Assembly: GCF_904424705.1 (NCBI RefSeq) | Contig: NZ_CAJGBF010000006.1 | Location: forward strand, 124,001-188,000 | Direction of reading: 5' to 3' | DNA length: 64,000 nt | Source of the DNA: Rossellomorea arthrocnemi | GTDB taxonomy: Bacteria; Bacillota; Bacilli; Bacillales; Bacillaceae_B | Shown: positions 1 through 10,321 of the stretch, piece by piece | How the letters are laid out: each line of letters begins with the position of its first letter | Position numbering within the stretch: the stretch's first letter is position 1 | The notes under the pieces: model-generated | Database searches by the model: none | Told to the model about the DNA's origin: nothing | The model's input: the letters and a program-made list of their open reading frames with translations, nothing else | Translations under genes and position numbers: made by a program

Positions 1-814
1 GATTATAAACAACCCAAAACTTAAAGTTATTATCTGCTTTGTATGTAACCTTAATTCCAGTAGGTTCATTTACAACAATTGCTTCATTGATGCCAGACTT
101 TTCGACTGATGATAAAAACACATCATCAAGAGAAAGGTTCTTCAAACTCATTCCATTCCACAATTTTTCCTTATACTCAATTTCATCTAGCTCACCAGTC
201 GGCAAGTTACGTTCATTAAGTTTCCAACGCTTTTCAGCCGATACTGAAAATATTGAATGATCTTCAGGAAACAAAAAGGTTGTATGATAGCCCAGCCCCC
301 ACGGGAACAGCCGGTCACTTTTATTTATAATAGTTGCATCCTTATGTATCGTAGCCCCATCTAATGTAAAAGTCATTATTACAGTAAAGTGGTGTGGAAA
401 TTGCCTTATTACTTCCTCATACCTAGAAGAGTTAAATTCTGTTTTAATTATCACTTTGTTATCTATTACCTCAGCTTTTGTAAGATTCCATCCTCTAGTA
501 TGGACAAAACCATGTATGTGATTGTCCTTATCTATCTCATTTTTATCAAACTGGTAAACTTGTTCATTAAAAGTATAGGTTCCTTGTTCAATGCGATTGG
601 GGGGGAATAATATTGGTGTTCCAAAAAGAACGGGTGTCTCCCAAAATTGACTGGCTGAACTGGGGACACGAAGTAATTCCTTATTTTTCTTCTTCTCTAC
701 AAGTGAAATCAGGTTAGATCCCCAAGCTGGTACTATAATAAATTCTAAATGATCATTACCTGCTTTAATCGCTGCCTTTTCTAAAAAACGTATATTTTCT
801 ACATATTCATTCAT
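1..814 (-). CDS. Aldose 1-epimerase (galactose mutarotase), 3' end beyond window
   Basis: Reading leftwards from the ATG at 814 the frame stays open for 271 codons to the window edge, so the C-terminus is missing. The protein begins MNEYVENIRFLEKAA and contains the mutarotase-like stretches HIHGFVHTRGW, PWGLGYHTTFLFPE (with the catalytic-type His) and, near the edge, KFWVVYN. Family members are about 290-350 residues, so only a short tail is lost. A ribosome binding site (AAAGGGA) lies 8-14 bases upstream. It would interconvert alpha and beta anomers of galactose or related aldoses, which fits the galKET operon transcribed divergently from about 300 bases away. The family assignment is by motif recognition; the exact sugar is inferred from context. 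Confidence 0.85.
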   Translation of the reverse strand, partial: MNEYVENIRFLEKAAIKAGNDHLEFIIVPAWGSNLISLVEKKKNKELLRVPSSASQFWETPVLFGTPILFPPNRIEQGTYTFNEQVYQFDKNEIDKDNHIHGFVHTRGWNLTKAEVIDNKVIIKTEFNSSRYEEVIRQFPHHFTVIMTFTLDGATIHKDATIINKSDRLFPWGLGYHTTFLFPEDHSIFSVSAEKRWKLNERNLPTGELDEIEYKEKLWNGMSLKNLSLDDVFLSSVEKSGINEAIVVNEPTGIKVTYKADNNFKFWVVYN

Positions 815-1132
815 ACAGAACAATCCCTTTCGTTCGTGAAGTTGCTACTAAGTTTCTAGAAGAATATAAACAGCATTTATTATTTATCATTAAAGGTGCC
901 TCATAACTCTCAAATATTTTTGGTATATCTAACTCCACGGCACAATCTTTGAAGATGCTGCCTCTCTGCTAACAATAGCCCAAAGCTCCATAAACTCTTC
1001 GATTCCAATTGCATCTTCGACTGAATTATAGTACGCTAACTTTAACTTAATTAATTTAATTAATTAAGTGAAGTGAAGTCAGAACCTGATTGACTTTGAT
1101 GAACAGCCTCATCAAGAGTATAGGAGGTATTT
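815..1132. other. Divergent gal control region with a possible gene remnant
   Basis: This 318-base gap separates the epimerase from galK. It contains the long AT-rich palindrome annotated separately. On the minus strand about 33 codons from 1035 to 935 read AYYNSVEDAIGIEEFMELW and then SREAASSKIVPWS followed by stop, which looks like a protein C-terminus with no start or upstream part, so possibly a decayed gene. I see no complete gene and no clearly convincing sigma-A promoter for galK. Confidence 0.4.
1045..1069. promoter_or_regulatory. 25-bp perfect palindrome upstream of galK, candidate operator
   Basis: Two 12-base arms, ACTTAATTAATT and its exact complement, surround a single T. The site lies 64-88 bases before the galK start codon, where a repressor or activator site of the gal operon would be expected. 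It is very AT-rich, so chance symmetry is less unlikely than for a mixed-composition palindrome; no regulator gene of LacI/GalR type is visible beside it. Confidence 0.4.
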
Positions 1133-2320
1133 ATGAATAAGGCAACTACTTTAATAACTGAGTTTAAATCCATCTTTAATACACACAATACCCCTAGGAT
1201 CTTCTTCGCTCCAGGAAGAATCAATCTAATCGGAGAGCATACGGACTATAATGGTGGGCATGTTTTTCCAGCGTCTATTTCTTATGGTACCACTGCATTG
1301 GGAAGAAAGCGGGACGACCAAAGGATACGTTTTTACTCAATGAATTTTCCTGAAGCAGGAATCATAGAATGTGACTTATCTGACCTTTCTTTTAAAGAAT
1401 CTGACCAATGGGCAAATTATCCTAAAGGGATGTTTCTTTATTTAATGGAGGCTGGTTATAAGGTTCGCCACGGGGCAGATATTTTATTTTATGGCAATAT
1501 TCCCAACGGGGCTGGTCTTTCCTCTTCTGCGTCCATAGAAATGGCAACGGGCGTTTTATTGAATGGACTTTTCGATTTGAAATTGAAACGAATGCCCATG
1601 ATTCAATTTGGTCAAATGGTTGAAAATAAGTATATCGGTGTCAACAGCGGGATTATGGATCAATTTGCTATCGGAATGGGAAAACAAGATCATGCCATCC
1701 TTTTAAATTGTCAAACTCTTGACTATCAATATGCCCCTCTTGAATTGGGGCAATATGTCATCATGATTATCAATACAAATAAACAACGTGCGTTAGCCGG
1801 TTCAAAATATAACGAACGTCGTACGCAATGTGAGCAAGCACTTAAAGACTTACAACGTGAACTAACGATTCATAGTTTAGGAGAATTAACACCAGAAGAA
1901 TTTGAACTGAATAAAGAACTCATCACAGATGAGGTGAATCGAAAACGAGCTAAACACGCTGTATATGAAAATGCACGCACATTAGAAGCCCTAAAAAATC
2001 TGCAACAGGGAAATCTTATACGTTTTGGTCAATTAATGAATGAATCTCATCGCTCACTGAGAGACGATTATGAGGTTACTGGTCAAGAGCTTGATACCCT
2101 CGTCCATGCTGCATGGGCACAAGATGGAGTAATTGGCGCACGTATGACTGGTGCTGGGTTTGGCGGTTGTGCCATTGCAGTTGTGGCAAAGGATAAAGTA
2201 AATGATTTCAAGAAAAACATTCATACTATCTACAGAGAAAAAATCGGTTATGATGCAACATTCTACACAGCGGGGATCGGCAGCGGTGCTAAAGAAATTT
2301 CTAAGGGGGCTTTACTATGA
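1133..2320 (+). CDS. galK: Galactokinase
   Basis: A 395-residue GHMP-family kinase that phosphorylates galactose at C1 with ATP, the first committed step of the Leloir pathway, in the cytoplasm. The galactokinase signature GRINLIGEHTDYNGG is at residues 28-42, the phosphate-binding loop PNGAGLSSSAS at 124-134 and the third GHMP motif TGAGFGGCAI near residue 340. An AGGAGG ribosome binding site sits 5 bases before the ATG. It is the first gene of a tight operon: its stop overlaps the galE start by four bases (ATGA). Length is as usual for bacterial GalK. Confidence 0.97.
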   Translation: MNKATTLITEFKSIFNTHNTPRIFFAPGRINLIGEHTDYNGGHVFPASISYGTTALGRKRDDQRIRFYSMNFPEAGIIECDLSDLSFKESDQWANYPKGMFLYLMEAGYKVRHGADILFYGNIPNGAGLSSSASIEMATGVLLNGLFDLKLKRMPMIQFGQMVENKYIGVNSGIMDQFAIGMGKQDHAILLNCQTLDYQYAPLELGQYVIMIINTNKQRALAGSKYNERRTQCEQALKDLQRELTIHSLGELTPEEFELNKELITDEVNRKRAKHAVYENARTLEALKNLQQGNLIRFGQLMNESHRSLRDDYEVTGQELDTLVHAAWAQDGVIGARMTGAGFGGCAIAVVAKDKVNDFKKNIHTIYREKIGYDATFYTAGIGSGAKEISKGALL

Positions 2321-3318
2321 GTATATTAGTTTTAGGCGGTGCAGGGTATATAGGTTCACATGCTGTTTATCAATTAATTGATCAAGGTGAACAGGTTGTG
2401 GTGGTGGATAACCTTGAAACGGGACACAGACAAGCCATACATTCTAAGGCTGCATTCTATGAGGGCGACATACGTAATATTGAGTTCTTACGTTCAGTAT
2501 TTGAAGAAGAACCGATTACGGCTGTCATGCATTTTGCAGCCAATTCGCTAGTCGGCGAGTCTATGAAAAATCCACTCAAGTATTATAATAATAATGTTTA
2601 CGGGACACAGGTTTTGCTCCAGGTCATGTTTGAATATAAAATAAAACATATTGTATTCTCTTCTACTGCAGCAGTATATGGTGAGCCTGATACGGCACTT
2701 ATTACCGAATCGGCACCAACGAACCCAACGAACACATATGGTGAGACGAAACTTACCATGGAAAAAATGATGAAGTGGACGGAACATGCACACGGGATAA
2801 GATATGTTTCACTACGCTATTTTAATGTAGCTGGTGCAAGAGTCACTTCAGAAATCGGGGAGGATCATCAACCCGAAACCCATCTTATTCCTATCATCTT
2901 ACAGACCGCTTTAGAACAACGACCTCATATCACAATCTTTGGAGATGATTATGACACACCTGATGGATCTTGTATTCGGGATTATGTTCATATCGAAGAT
3001 TTAATTACTGCCCATCTTTTAGCCTTAAACTATTTACAATCTAACGGTAAAAGTGATGTTTTTAATTTGGGAAGCAGCCAAGGATTCTCTGTGAAAGAAA
3101 TGATTGAGGCAGCAAGAAACGTTACAGGCAAGGCCATTCGAGCAGAAGTTGGTCCGCGCCGTGCTGGAGACCCAGGGGTTTTAGTAGCAAGTTCGGAAAA
3201 AGCGAAACAAGTACTAGGTTGGAATCCTAGTAGAACCGCCGTTTCAAAAATGATTGGGGATGCTTGGAAATGGCACTCCTCCCATCCAGAAGGGTATAAA
3301 AAGGATGTGCTAACATGA
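2317..3318 (+). CDS. galE: UDP-glucose 4-epimerase
   Basis: A 333-residue short-chain dehydrogenase/reductase of the extended type that interconverts UDP-galactose and UDP-glucose using tightly bound NAD. The Rossmann glycine motif GGAGYIG is at residues 7-13, the catalytic Ser/Thr region FSSTAAVYGEP near 115-125, and the Tyr-x3-Lys pair in NTYGETK near 147-153. The start codon overlaps the galK stop (ATGA) and its own stop overlaps the galT start, so translation of the three is probably coupled. It regenerates the UDP-glucose used by GalT. Confidence 0.97.
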   Translation: MSILVLGGAGYIGSHAVYQLIDQGEQVVVVDNLETGHRQAIHSKAAFYEGDIRNIEFLRSVFEEEPITAVMHFAANSLVGESMKNPLKYYNNNVYGTQVLLQVMFEYKIKHIVFSSTAAVYGEPDTALITESAPTNPTNTYGETKLTMEKMMKWTEHAHGIRYVSLRYFNVAGARVTSEIGEDHQPETHLIPIILQTALEQRPHITIFGDDYDTPDGSCIRDYVHIEDLITAHLLALNYLQSNGKSDVFNLGSSQGFSVKEMIEAARNVTGKAIRAEVGPRRAGDPGVLVASSEKAKQVLGWNPSRTAVSKMIGDAWKWHSSHPEGYKKDVLT

Positions 3319-4796
3319 TCTATCAACATATTGCCGGGCTGATTCAGAAGGCGTTGGATGTGCAGTTAATTGAACCTGCAGATAAGATTTATATTCGAAA
3401 TCAAGTGATGAACTTACTCGGACTGGAGGCCTACCCTGAAGACGTGCAAGAAAGTGATGATACGCTTTCGAATCTTGTAGAGAAAATCATTGCATATGCA
3501 GTGGAAGAAAAAGTGATCGATAATTTCTTTGATGACAGAGAAGTCTTAGCAGCTAATATAATGAATTGCTTTGTTCCAAGACCATCTATTGTAAATGCCC
3601 TATTCAACCAAAGTTATCAAGAGTCACCAGCTGCAGCTACGAATTACTTTTATAATTTAAGTATCAACAATAATTATATCCAAAAAAACCGGATCGAAAA
3701 AAACATCTCTTATAAATCTGATACAGCATACGGTCAGTTTGACATTACCATCAATTTATCAAAGCCGGAAAAGGATCCGGAGCAGATTAAGCGGGAGCGG
3801 GAAATGAAACAAACGATTAGCTACCCTACATGTCTGTTGTGCATAGAAAACGAAGGATATGCAGGAAGATTAGGTCACCCCGCACGTGCCAATCATCGAA
3901 TTATCAAAATACCACTTTTAAATGAAAATTGGTATTTACAATACTCTCCTTATGTTTACTATAACGAGCACTGCATATTACTTTCTGAAGAGCATCGGCC
4001 TATGAAAATAAATAGAGAATCATTTGAACGATTACTTAGCTTTGCAGAGAAGTTTCCGCATTACTTTATCGGTTCAAATGCTGATTTACCAATTGTCGGC
4101 GGCTCCATATTAAGCCATGATCACTACCAGGGAGGAAGATATGAATTTGCCATGACCCGTGCTGAAGATGCTTTCCACTTCAATTTAGAAGGCTATCCAG
4201 AAATACAGGCTTCAGTGCTGAACTGGCCGATGTCTGTGATCCGTTTACGGTCAAAACGTACGGTATCCCTCGTCAATGCAGCAGATAAAATTTTGCTTGC
4301 TTGGAGAAATTATACTGATGTATTTGCAGATGTATTAGCTTTCACGGATGATACACCACATAACACGATAACCCCCATTGCAAGAAATCGAAATGGGGTC
4401 TTAGAACTCGATCTCGTATTAAGAAATAACCGTACTACGGATGAGCATCCTCTGGGTATTTTTCATCCACATGAAGATGTTCACCATATTAAGAAAGAAA
4501 ACATCGGATTAATCGAAGTGATGGGATTGGCTGTACTACCACCTCGGTTAAAGGATGAGCTGGTCGATATAAAAGAGTTTTTACTTGGTAACTCAGATCA
4601 AGTAGCTTCCTATCATAAGGGCTGGGCAGAACAACTGAAACTTGAATACGGTATATTATCTAATGAAGAGCAGGCAGAAACCATTTTACGAGAAGAGCTT
4701 GGGAAAAAATTTGTGAAATGTCTGCAAGATGCCGGCGTTTTTAAAAATAGAGGCGACTTTGAGAGGTTCATAACTTCTTTGAATAAAATAGAATAG
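3315..4796 (+). CDS. galT: UDP-glucose--hexose-1-phosphate uridylyltransferase (Firmicutes type)
   Basis: At 493 residues this is the long GalT form of Firmicutes rather than the 350-residue enterobacterial form. It transfers UMP from UDP-glucose to galactose-1-phosphate, giving glucose-1-phosphate. Visible family features include the paired-domain pattern with SILSHDHYQGGRYEFAM in the middle and the HPH-containing segment LGIFHPHEDVHHIKKENIG towards the C-terminus. The ATG overlaps the galE stop. A strong terminator follows at 4836-4863, so it ends the galKET operon. Confidence 0.96.
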   Translation: MIYQHIAGLIQKALDVQLIEPADKIYIRNQVMNLLGLEAYPEDVQESDDTLSNLVEKIIAYAVEEKVIDNFFDDREVLAANIMNCFVPRPSIVNALFNQSYQESPAAATNYFYNLSINNNYIQKNRIEKNISYKSDTAYGQFDITINLSKPEKDPEQIKREREMKQTISYPTCLLCIENEGYAGRLGHPARANHRIIKIPLLNENWYLQYSPYVYYNEHCILLSEEHRPMKINRESFERLLSFAEKFPHYFIGSNADLPIVGGSILSHDHYQGGRYEFAMTRAEDAFHFNLEGYPEIQASVLNWPMSVIRLRSKRTVSLVNAADKILLAWRNYTDVFADVLAFTDDTPHNTITPIARNRNGVLELDLVLRNNRTTDEHPLGIFHPHEDVHHIKKENIGLIEVMGLAVLPPRLKDELVDIKEFLLGNSDQVASYHKGWAEQLKLEYGILSNEEQAETILREELGKKFVKCLQDAGVFKNRGDFERFITSLNKIE

Positions 4797-4835
4797 GAGT
4801 ATCAACGAAACGCTGATCCCGGCAATTTCTGTGAT

Positions 4836-4863
4836 CCGAGGTTTTTATAGCCTCGGTTTTTTT
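4836..4863 (+). terminator. Rho-independent terminator of galKET
   Basis: CCGAGG and CCTCGG form a 6-bp stem around a 9-base loop and are followed by seven T residues. It lies 40 bases after the galT stop and before the convergent ROK gene. Confidence 0.9.
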
Positions 4864-4912
4864 GCTTTATATGTTCACTCTGCTTTGCCCTACCTTTATT
4901 TGATATCGGCCC

Positions 4913-6094
4913 TTAACCTATTAAAATTGGATCAAATAATTCAACAAGTAGTAAGGAAACAGCACCTAATAATGTCGCATCATGGCCTAATCGCGTCACC
5001 ACTATCTCCGTTTGTCCCGCCTCCTTTATCAGTACCTTCTGCTGAATCATTTCAAGCAGACCTGGCATTATATATTTTTCACTGTTCATTACTCCCCCAC
5101 CGAGAACAATCTTGCTTGGATTGATTAAATGTATTACGTTCGTTAAACCAATACCAATGATGTTCCCTGTTTCTTTAAGCAGGTTTATACAGAACTGATC
5201 CCCATTTTGAGCCATATCGTATATATCCTTACCTGATAAAGAGTCAGAGCTTATGCCTTCATTGGACTTTTTTCTTGCCTTTTCAGCAATGGCATCACCA
5301 CTCACTAAAGTTTGTAGACAACCCCGATTACCACATGCACATATTTCACCATTTATGTCTATTGTCATATGTCCAATTTCGCCAGCAATCCCTTTTGCTC
5401 CATGATACAATTTACCATTAATCACCAAACCAGATCCGACACCCCGTCCAATATTTACGGCAACCATGCTATCGACATCGCCATGCCCGCCAAACCAAGA
5501 TTCACCCAACGCCATCGCTCGCGCATCATTTTCAACTTTTACCGTCATGTTAAACTCTTTCTCCAGTGTTGCTTTGATCGGGATATTTCCTAAGTTCAAT
5601 ATTGGTGCCACAATTGATGTACCCTCTTCAACATCTACGACGCCGTGCATGGCTACCCCAATACCAATAATTTTACTTTGCTCCACATGATAAGATCTTA
5701 TAATCTTATATATAGATTCTTGTAATATGAATAAGAATTTCTTATTTGTTAAATGTTGTGGAAGCAAATCAGATGTCCTGTAAATAATCTCTCCCGCTAA
5801 ATCTGTCAGAATACATTCCACTCTTTCAGGTCCTGCATCTACACCAATGACATAATATGCATCTTTATTAATATGAAGCATTGTGGGTTTTCGTCCCCCG
5901 CTAGAACTGCCCAGCATACTTTCTCTTACTAATCCTTGCTCAATGAGTTCTTTTACAATACTGCTGACAGTAGGAGGAGTAAGACTTGTTTCTTTCGCAA
6001 TCTGTGCCCTGGATATAGATTCTGAAGTCCGAATCTTATTCAGAATGATTGATTTATTTACAGATTTCATTAATTGAAACGTACCACGCTGCAT
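4913..6094 (-). CDS. ROK-family sugar-responsive transcriptional repressor
   Basis: About 393 residues: an N-terminal winged HTH (SRAQIAKETSLTPPTVSS, roughly residues 28-45) fused to a ROK sugar-kinase-like domain. The domain has GVDAGPERVECIL, ENDARAMALGESW, GEIGHM and the zinc motif CACGNRGC (about 252-259), the XylR/NagC type arrangement. I start at the second ATG (6094) because GGGGG lies 7 bases upstream, whereas a -10-like TACAAT at 6127-6132 (minus strand) puts the transcript start almost on the first ATG at 6115. It closes the arabinose block but is separated from the kinase gene by a terminator. It may repress the arabinose or gal genes; that is inference from position. Confidence 0.88.
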   Translation of the reverse strand: MQRGTFQLMKSVNKSIILNKIRTSESISRAQIAKETSLTPPTVSSIVKELIEQGLVRESMLGSSSGGRKPTMLHINKDAYYVIGVDAGPERVECILTDLAGEIIYRTSDLLPQHLTNKKFLFILQESIYKIIRSYHVEQSKIIGIGVAMHGVVDVEEGTSIVAPILNLGNIPIKATLEKEFNMTVKVENDARAMALGESWFGGHGDVDSMVAVNIGRGVGSGLVINGKLYHGAKGIAGEIGHMTIDINGEICACGNRGCLQTLVSGDAIAEKARKKSNEGISSDSLSGKDIYDMAQNGDQFCINLLKETGNIIGIGLTNVIHLINPSKIVLGGGVMNSEKYIMPGLLEMIQQKVLIKEAGQTEIVVTRLGHDATLLGAVSLLLVELFDPILIG

Positions 6095-6216
6095 TGAAAA
6101 GCCCCCAAATGACATTATATTGAATTATTGTACCATAATTCATTCGTTCATTTTATTAAGTGTTGTGTGCAACTACCCCGAAACCCTTCCAGCTGTAAAT
6201 CTATTTTCTTAATAAG

Positions 6217-6253
6217 AATAAAAAACGGCGGGTGCTCTACGCTCCTGCCGTTT
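6217..6253 (-). terminator. Terminator at the end of the arabinose operon
   Basis: On the minus strand AAACGGC pairs with GCCGTTT around a 17-base loop and is followed by a T-run. It lies just after the FGGY kinase stop, separating that operon from the ROK repressor gene. Confidence 0.85.
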
Positions 6254-6265
6254 ATAGATGTTTAC

Positions 6266-7864
6266 TTATATAAGATTTTCTACTGCTGCTCTTTCAATCG
6301 CAAGTCCATTTTTATAGCGTTCCATAAACTTCTCAAAGCCTTCTACATCTGCACGATCAGGTGACATTCTCTGACCTGCTATTTCAACAAATACCTTCTG
6401 ACTTAAATACTCTTCCAATGTTTCATTATCTGTTTTATTCATCATGTATGATGCTAGTAAAGCAATACCCCATGCTCCGCCTTCACCTGCAGTTTCCATA
6501 ACAGAAACAGGAGTATCGAGGACAGCTGCCATGAGGCTTTGACCAACTCCTTTTGTCTTAAAAAAGCCGCCGTGACCTAAGATTTCATCCAGCTTCACTT
6601 CTTCTTCTTTGAGGAGAATATCCATTCCAAGCCTCATGGCACCTAAAGCTGAAAATAAATGTACACGCATAAAATTAGCCAAATTGAAATTACTATCCGA
6701 CGATCGAACAAACAATGGCCGGCCTTCCTCAAAATGAGTAATGTGTTCACCAGAAAGATAACCGTAAGCCAGTAGACCCCCGCCATCCGGATCTCCCTGA
6801 AGTGCCAAGTTATAAAGAGTTCCGTACAACTTATTCACGTCAACTTCCATACCCATTGTTCTTGAAAATTCATCAAACAACCCAACCCAGGCATTGATGT
6901 CTGAAGAACAGTTGTTAGAATGCGCCATTGCTACCAGGTTACCAGTAGGTGTGGTCACAAGATCGATCTCTGAATATACTCTGGATAGTTCCTTTTCCAG
7001 CACCACCATCGCAAATACAGATGTACCGGCAGAAACATTACCCGTACGCTTCCCTACACTGTTTGTTGCAACCATGCCGGTTCCTGCATCACCTTCCGGG
7101 GGACATAGCGGAATACCAGCCTTCAAGTCCCCGGATACATCCAGAAGCTTTGCTCCTTCCTCTGTAAGGACCCCCGCGTTTTCACCTGCTACCAAGACTT
7201 CAGGCAGAATATCAACAAGTCTCCATTGAAAGTTGTTCTGTGCTACTAAATCATTAAATTGTTTGATCATTGATTGATTATAATGTTTCGTATTTAAATC
7301 AATCGGAAATACGCCTGAGGCATCACCAACCCCTAAAACCTTCTCCCCTGTCAATTTCCAATGGATGTAACCAGCTAGAGTTGTCTGGAAGTTGATGTCA
7401 GAAATATGTTCTTCCTGATTCAATATAGCTTGATACAAATGGGCGATGCTCCATCTTTGCGGAATTTGATGGTCAAACAATTCTGTCAATACCTTAGAAG
7501 CCTGTTCAGTCATATTATTCCGCCAGGTACGAAAAGGGACCAGCAGCTCTCCATCTTTGTCGAAGGCCATATAACCGTGCATCATCGCACTAATCCCGAT
7601 TGATCCAACTGTTTGTAATGTTATTCCATATTTATGTTTCACATCACCAGCCATTTTTCGATAGCTGTCCTGTACACCTTTCCAAATATCTTCCTCACTA
7701 TAAGTCCAGATGGTGTTGCCATGGCTATTTTCCCAATCATGACTGCCAGATGCGATCGGACTATTGTCTTTTCCAATCAGAACTGCTTTAATACGGGTCG
7801 ATCCAAGTTCTATACCAAGCGATGTTTCGCCGCTATGAATAGTTTCCTTCACATCAAGACTCAT
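6266..7864 (-). CDS. FGGY carbohydrate kinase, probable non-AraB-type L-ribulokinase
   Basis: A 532-residue FGGY kinase. The N-terminal phosphate-1 motif is [16 protein letters not shown], the C-terminal FGGY domain contains the ATP-binding glycine-rich stretches [10 protein letters not shown] and [14 protein letters not shown]. It lies directly downstream of araA and araD, in the slot where araB would be, and no other ribulokinase is visible, so phosphorylation of L-ribulose to L-ribulose-5-phosphate is the likely reaction. Its sequence does not read like classical AraB; it resembles the alternative, xylulokinase-like arabinose kinases (sometimes called AraK) of several Firmicutes. The start at 7864 follows a GGGGGGG stretch with 6-base spacing; an upstream in-frame TTG at 7879 has no room for a binding site. 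Confidence 0.85.
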   Translation of the reverse strand: MSLDVKETIHSGETSLGIELGSTRIKAVLIGKDNSPIASGSHDWENSHGNTIWTYSEEDIWKGVQDSYRKMAGDVKHKYGITLQTVGSIGISAMMHGYMAFDKDGELLVPFRTWRNNMTEQASKVLTELFDHQIPQRWSIAHLYQAILNQEEHISDINFQTTLAGYIHWKLTGEKVLGVGDASGVFPIDLNTKHYNQSMIKQFNDLVAQNNFQWRLVDILPEVLVAGENAGVLTEEGAKLLDVSGDLKAGIPLCPPEGDAGTGMVATNSVGKRTGNVSAGTSVFAMVVLEKELSRVYSEIDLVTTPTGNLVAMAHSNNCSSDINAWVGLFDEFSRTMGMEVDVNKLYGTLYNLALQGDPDGGGLLAYGYLSGEHITHFEEGRPLFVRSSDSNFNLANFMRVHLFSALGAMRLGMDILLKEEEVKLDEILGHGGFFKTKGVGQSLMAAVLDTPVSVMETAGEGGAWGIALLASYMMNKTDNETLEEYLSQKVFVEIAGQRMSPDRADVEGFEKFMERYKNGLAIERAAVENLI

Positions 7865-8018
7865 GTTTTTCCCCCCCAAGGTGTTATTATTCTAAATTGA
7901 TTTCCTAATAGTAGAAAAATCCCCCTTCCAGTAATCTGTCTACCTAAAGGGGAACATATTTTTTCTGAGTTAGTTTGAAGATCTATTTCCTGCTATTTTC
8001 ATCCTATTATACTCTTAA

Positions 8019-9512
8019 CTATTGATAGAGCTTCCAAGTCAGGTCAGCAATACGCAACTCATTTCTGAACACATACGGCTTTGTATCTGCCTCAATAATC
8101 GCACATTCAATACCTGCCATCTCTGCCCAATCTTGTAGTTGTTCGGACGTAATGTCATATGAGAAAACAGTATGATGAGCCCCCCCGCCAAAAATCCAGG
8201 CTTCAGCAGAGTCTCTTAGTGATGGTTGCGGCTTCCACAATACTCTTGCAACAGGTAGATTTGGCATCTCTTTTTCCACTTTTACAGCCTCTACTTCATT
8301 TACAAGTAATCTAAAGCGATGACCTAAGTCGATAACAGAGAAATTTACAGCTTTTCCTGGACGGCTGTTAAATACCATTCGTGCCGGATCATCTTTACCA
8401 CCGATTCCCAGTGGGTGTACTTCAATCACTGGGTTTGTTTCTGCAATCGTTGGGCAAATCTCTAACATATGAGAGCCGAGTACCATTTCATTTCCAGGCT
8501 CCATATGATAAGTGTAATCCTCCATAAACGAAGTCCCTTGATTATTAGCCATAATTTTCATCACACGTAAAAGAGCTGCTGTCTTCCAGTCCCCTTCGCC
8601 GGCAAAACCATAACCATCTTCCATCAGGCGCTGAACTGCAAGTCCCGGCAATTGTTTCATGCCGTGTAAGTCTTCAAACGTTGTTGTAAATGCAGTATAG
8701 CCGCCTTCTTCCATGAATGCTCTCATCCCAAGCTCAATACGTGCTTGGTAACGAATTGATTCACGAACCGGTCCAGCTTCTTTACCCTCAGCCGCAAAAT
8801 CATACTTGTCCTCATATTCTGCTACTAAACGATCAACATCCCCTTCTGAGAACTCATTCATCTTGGCAACAAGATCACCGACTCCATAACCATTAACGGT
8901 CCATCCAAATTTCATTTGTGCTTCAACCTTATCTCCTTCCGTAACTGCAACCCGACGCATGTTGTCACCAAATCGAGCTACTTTTAAACGTTTACTCTCA
9001 TTGAATGCAACAGCTGTTCTCATCCAAGTTCCAATTCGGCACAGTGTTTCCTTATCCCGCCAATGACCAACAACAACCTTCCGGGCAATTCCCATTCTAG
9101 CCCCAATAAAACCATACTCACGATCACCATGTGCTGCTTGGTTTAAGTTCATGAAGTCCATATTTATTTCATTCCACGGAATGTCACGATTATATTGTGT
9201 ATGTAAATGCAGTAAAGGCTTTTTTAACTCAGAAAGTCCAGCAATCCACATTTTTGCAGGTGAAAATGTATGCATCCATGTAATGATTCCCCCGCAATGA
9301 TCATCCGCATTTGCCTCAATCATGATCTTTCGAATCTCTTCTGCCGTTTTCACAACAGGCTTATAGACTATTTTAGAAAGTGCATCATCACCTTGATTTA
9401 GACCATTTGCCATTTCCTGAGAGTGTTTTGCTACTTCCTCTAACGTCTCTGGTCCATATAAATGCTGACTTCCCGTCACAAACCAGAACTCAACAGGCTT
9501 TATTTTCAACAT
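8019..9512 (-). CDS. araA: L-arabinose isomerase
   Basis: A 497-residue enzyme, matching the usual AraA length, that converts L-arabinose to L-ribulose with a divalent metal (usually Mn2+). Recognisable family stretches are [14 protein letters not shown] at the N-terminus, [34 protein letters not shown] and the C-terminal [12 protein letters not shown], including the conserved metal-binding Glu and His residues of the family. It is read from an AGGAGG-like site just upstream of the ATG. It lies between araD and the kinase gene in the same direction; the 154-base gap on its downstream side shows no clear terminator, so all three are likely cotranscribed. Confidence 0.97.
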   Translation of the reverse strand: MLKIKPVEFWFVTGSQHLYGPETLEEVAKHSQEMANGLNQGDDALSKIVYKPVVKTAEEIRKIMIEANADDHCGGIITWMHTFSPAKMWIAGLSELKKPLLHLHTQYNRDIPWNEINMDFMNLNQAAHGDREYGFIGARMGIARKVVVGHWRDKETLCRIGTWMRTAVAFNESKRLKVARFGDNMRRVAVTEGDKVEAQMKFGWTVNGYGVGDLVAKMNEFSEGDVDRLVAEYEDKYDFAAEGKEAGPVRESIRYQARIELGMRAFMEEGGYTAFTTTFEDLHGMKQLPGLAVQRLMEDGYGFAGEGDWKTAALLRVMKIMANNQGTSFMEDYTYHMEPGNEMVLGSHMLEICPTIAETNPVIEVHPLGIGGKDDPARMVFNSRPGKAVNFSVIDLGHRFRLLVNEVEAVKVEKEMPNLPVARVLWKPQPSLRDSAEAWIFGGGAHHTVFSYDITSEQLQDWAEMAGIECAIIEADTKPYVFRNELRIADLTWKLYQ

Positions 9513-9562
9513 ACTTTTATCCTCCCTTTCATTAAGCTTGTCATATGAACATTTCTCTTTTA

Positions 9563-10261
9563 CTATTTTTCCTGTCCATAATAGGCAGCTGCCCCATGTT
9601 TTCTTAGGAAATGCTTATCCAGCAAGTTTTGATCCATCGTTTTCGTTTCGGGATTTACTTGATATGTCCATAGTGCCATTTTCGCCACTTCCTCTAAAAC
9701 CACTGCGTTATGGACTGCCTCATGCGCATCCTTTCCCCATGTAAAAGGAGCATGGTTGTAAACAAGAACTCCTGGTATTCGTGCTGGATCCAGTTTTTCT
9801 TTTTCAAATGTTTCTACAATGACAACCCCTGTTTCATGCTCATATTCCCCTTGAATCTCTTCTTTGGTCATGGGACGGGTACATGGAATTTCACCATGAA
9901 AGTAATCAGCATGAGTTGTACCAAGTGCGGGTATTCCTATTCCTGCTTGCGCCCAGCTTGTTGCCTGCGGGGAATGAGTATGGACAATTCCTCCGATTTC
10001 TGGAAATGATTTATATAAATGGACATGTGTTGGTGTATCAGAAGATGCCTTCAAATGACCTTCCACACTATTACCTTCTAAGTCGACAACAACGATATCT
10101 TCTAGTTTCAATTCTTCATAGTCGACTCCACTTGGTTTAATTACTACTAAATTCGTCTCACGATCAATAGCACTGACATTTCCCCAAGTAAATGTCACTA
10201 AGTCATACTTTGATAAAGCTTGATTTGCTTCTAAAACTTGCTTCTTCAAATCCTCCAGCAT
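9563..10261 (-). CDS. araD: L-ribulose-5-phosphate 4-epimerase
   Basis: A 232-residue class II aldolase/epimerase family protein producing D-xylulose-5-phosphate for the pentose phosphate pathway. Visible signatures are [21 protein letters not shown], the zinc-ligand segment [15 protein letters not shown] and [17 protein letters not shown] take the ATG at 10261, which has AAGGGG nine bases upstream; an in-frame GTG at 10273 directly abuts that sequence and is unlikely. Its order ahead of araA in the operon and the ABC importer just upstream support an arabinose role. Confidence 0.96.
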   Translation of the reverse strand: MLEDLKKQVLEANQALSKYDLVTFTWGNVSAIDRETNLVVIKPSGVDYEELKLEDIVVVDLEGNSVEGHLKASSDTPTHVHLYKSFPEIGGIVHTHSPQATSWAQAGIGIPALGTTHADYFHGEIPCTRPMTKEEIQGEYEHETGVVIVETFEKEKLDPARIPGVLVYNHAPFTWGKDAHEAVHNAVVLEEVAKMALWTYQVNPETKTMDQNLLDKHFLRKHGAAAYYGQEK

Positions 10262-10321
10262 GTTCCGCGCCACCCCTTTTTAAAAACACCTTGGGAATCG
10301 AAGCTCTCATGGTGCTTTTCA

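Noticed and set aside
935..1035. Minus-strand peptide ending KIVPWS as a gene
   Set aside because: No start codon or ribosome binding site and only about 33 codons; at most a remnant, mentioned in the gap entry.
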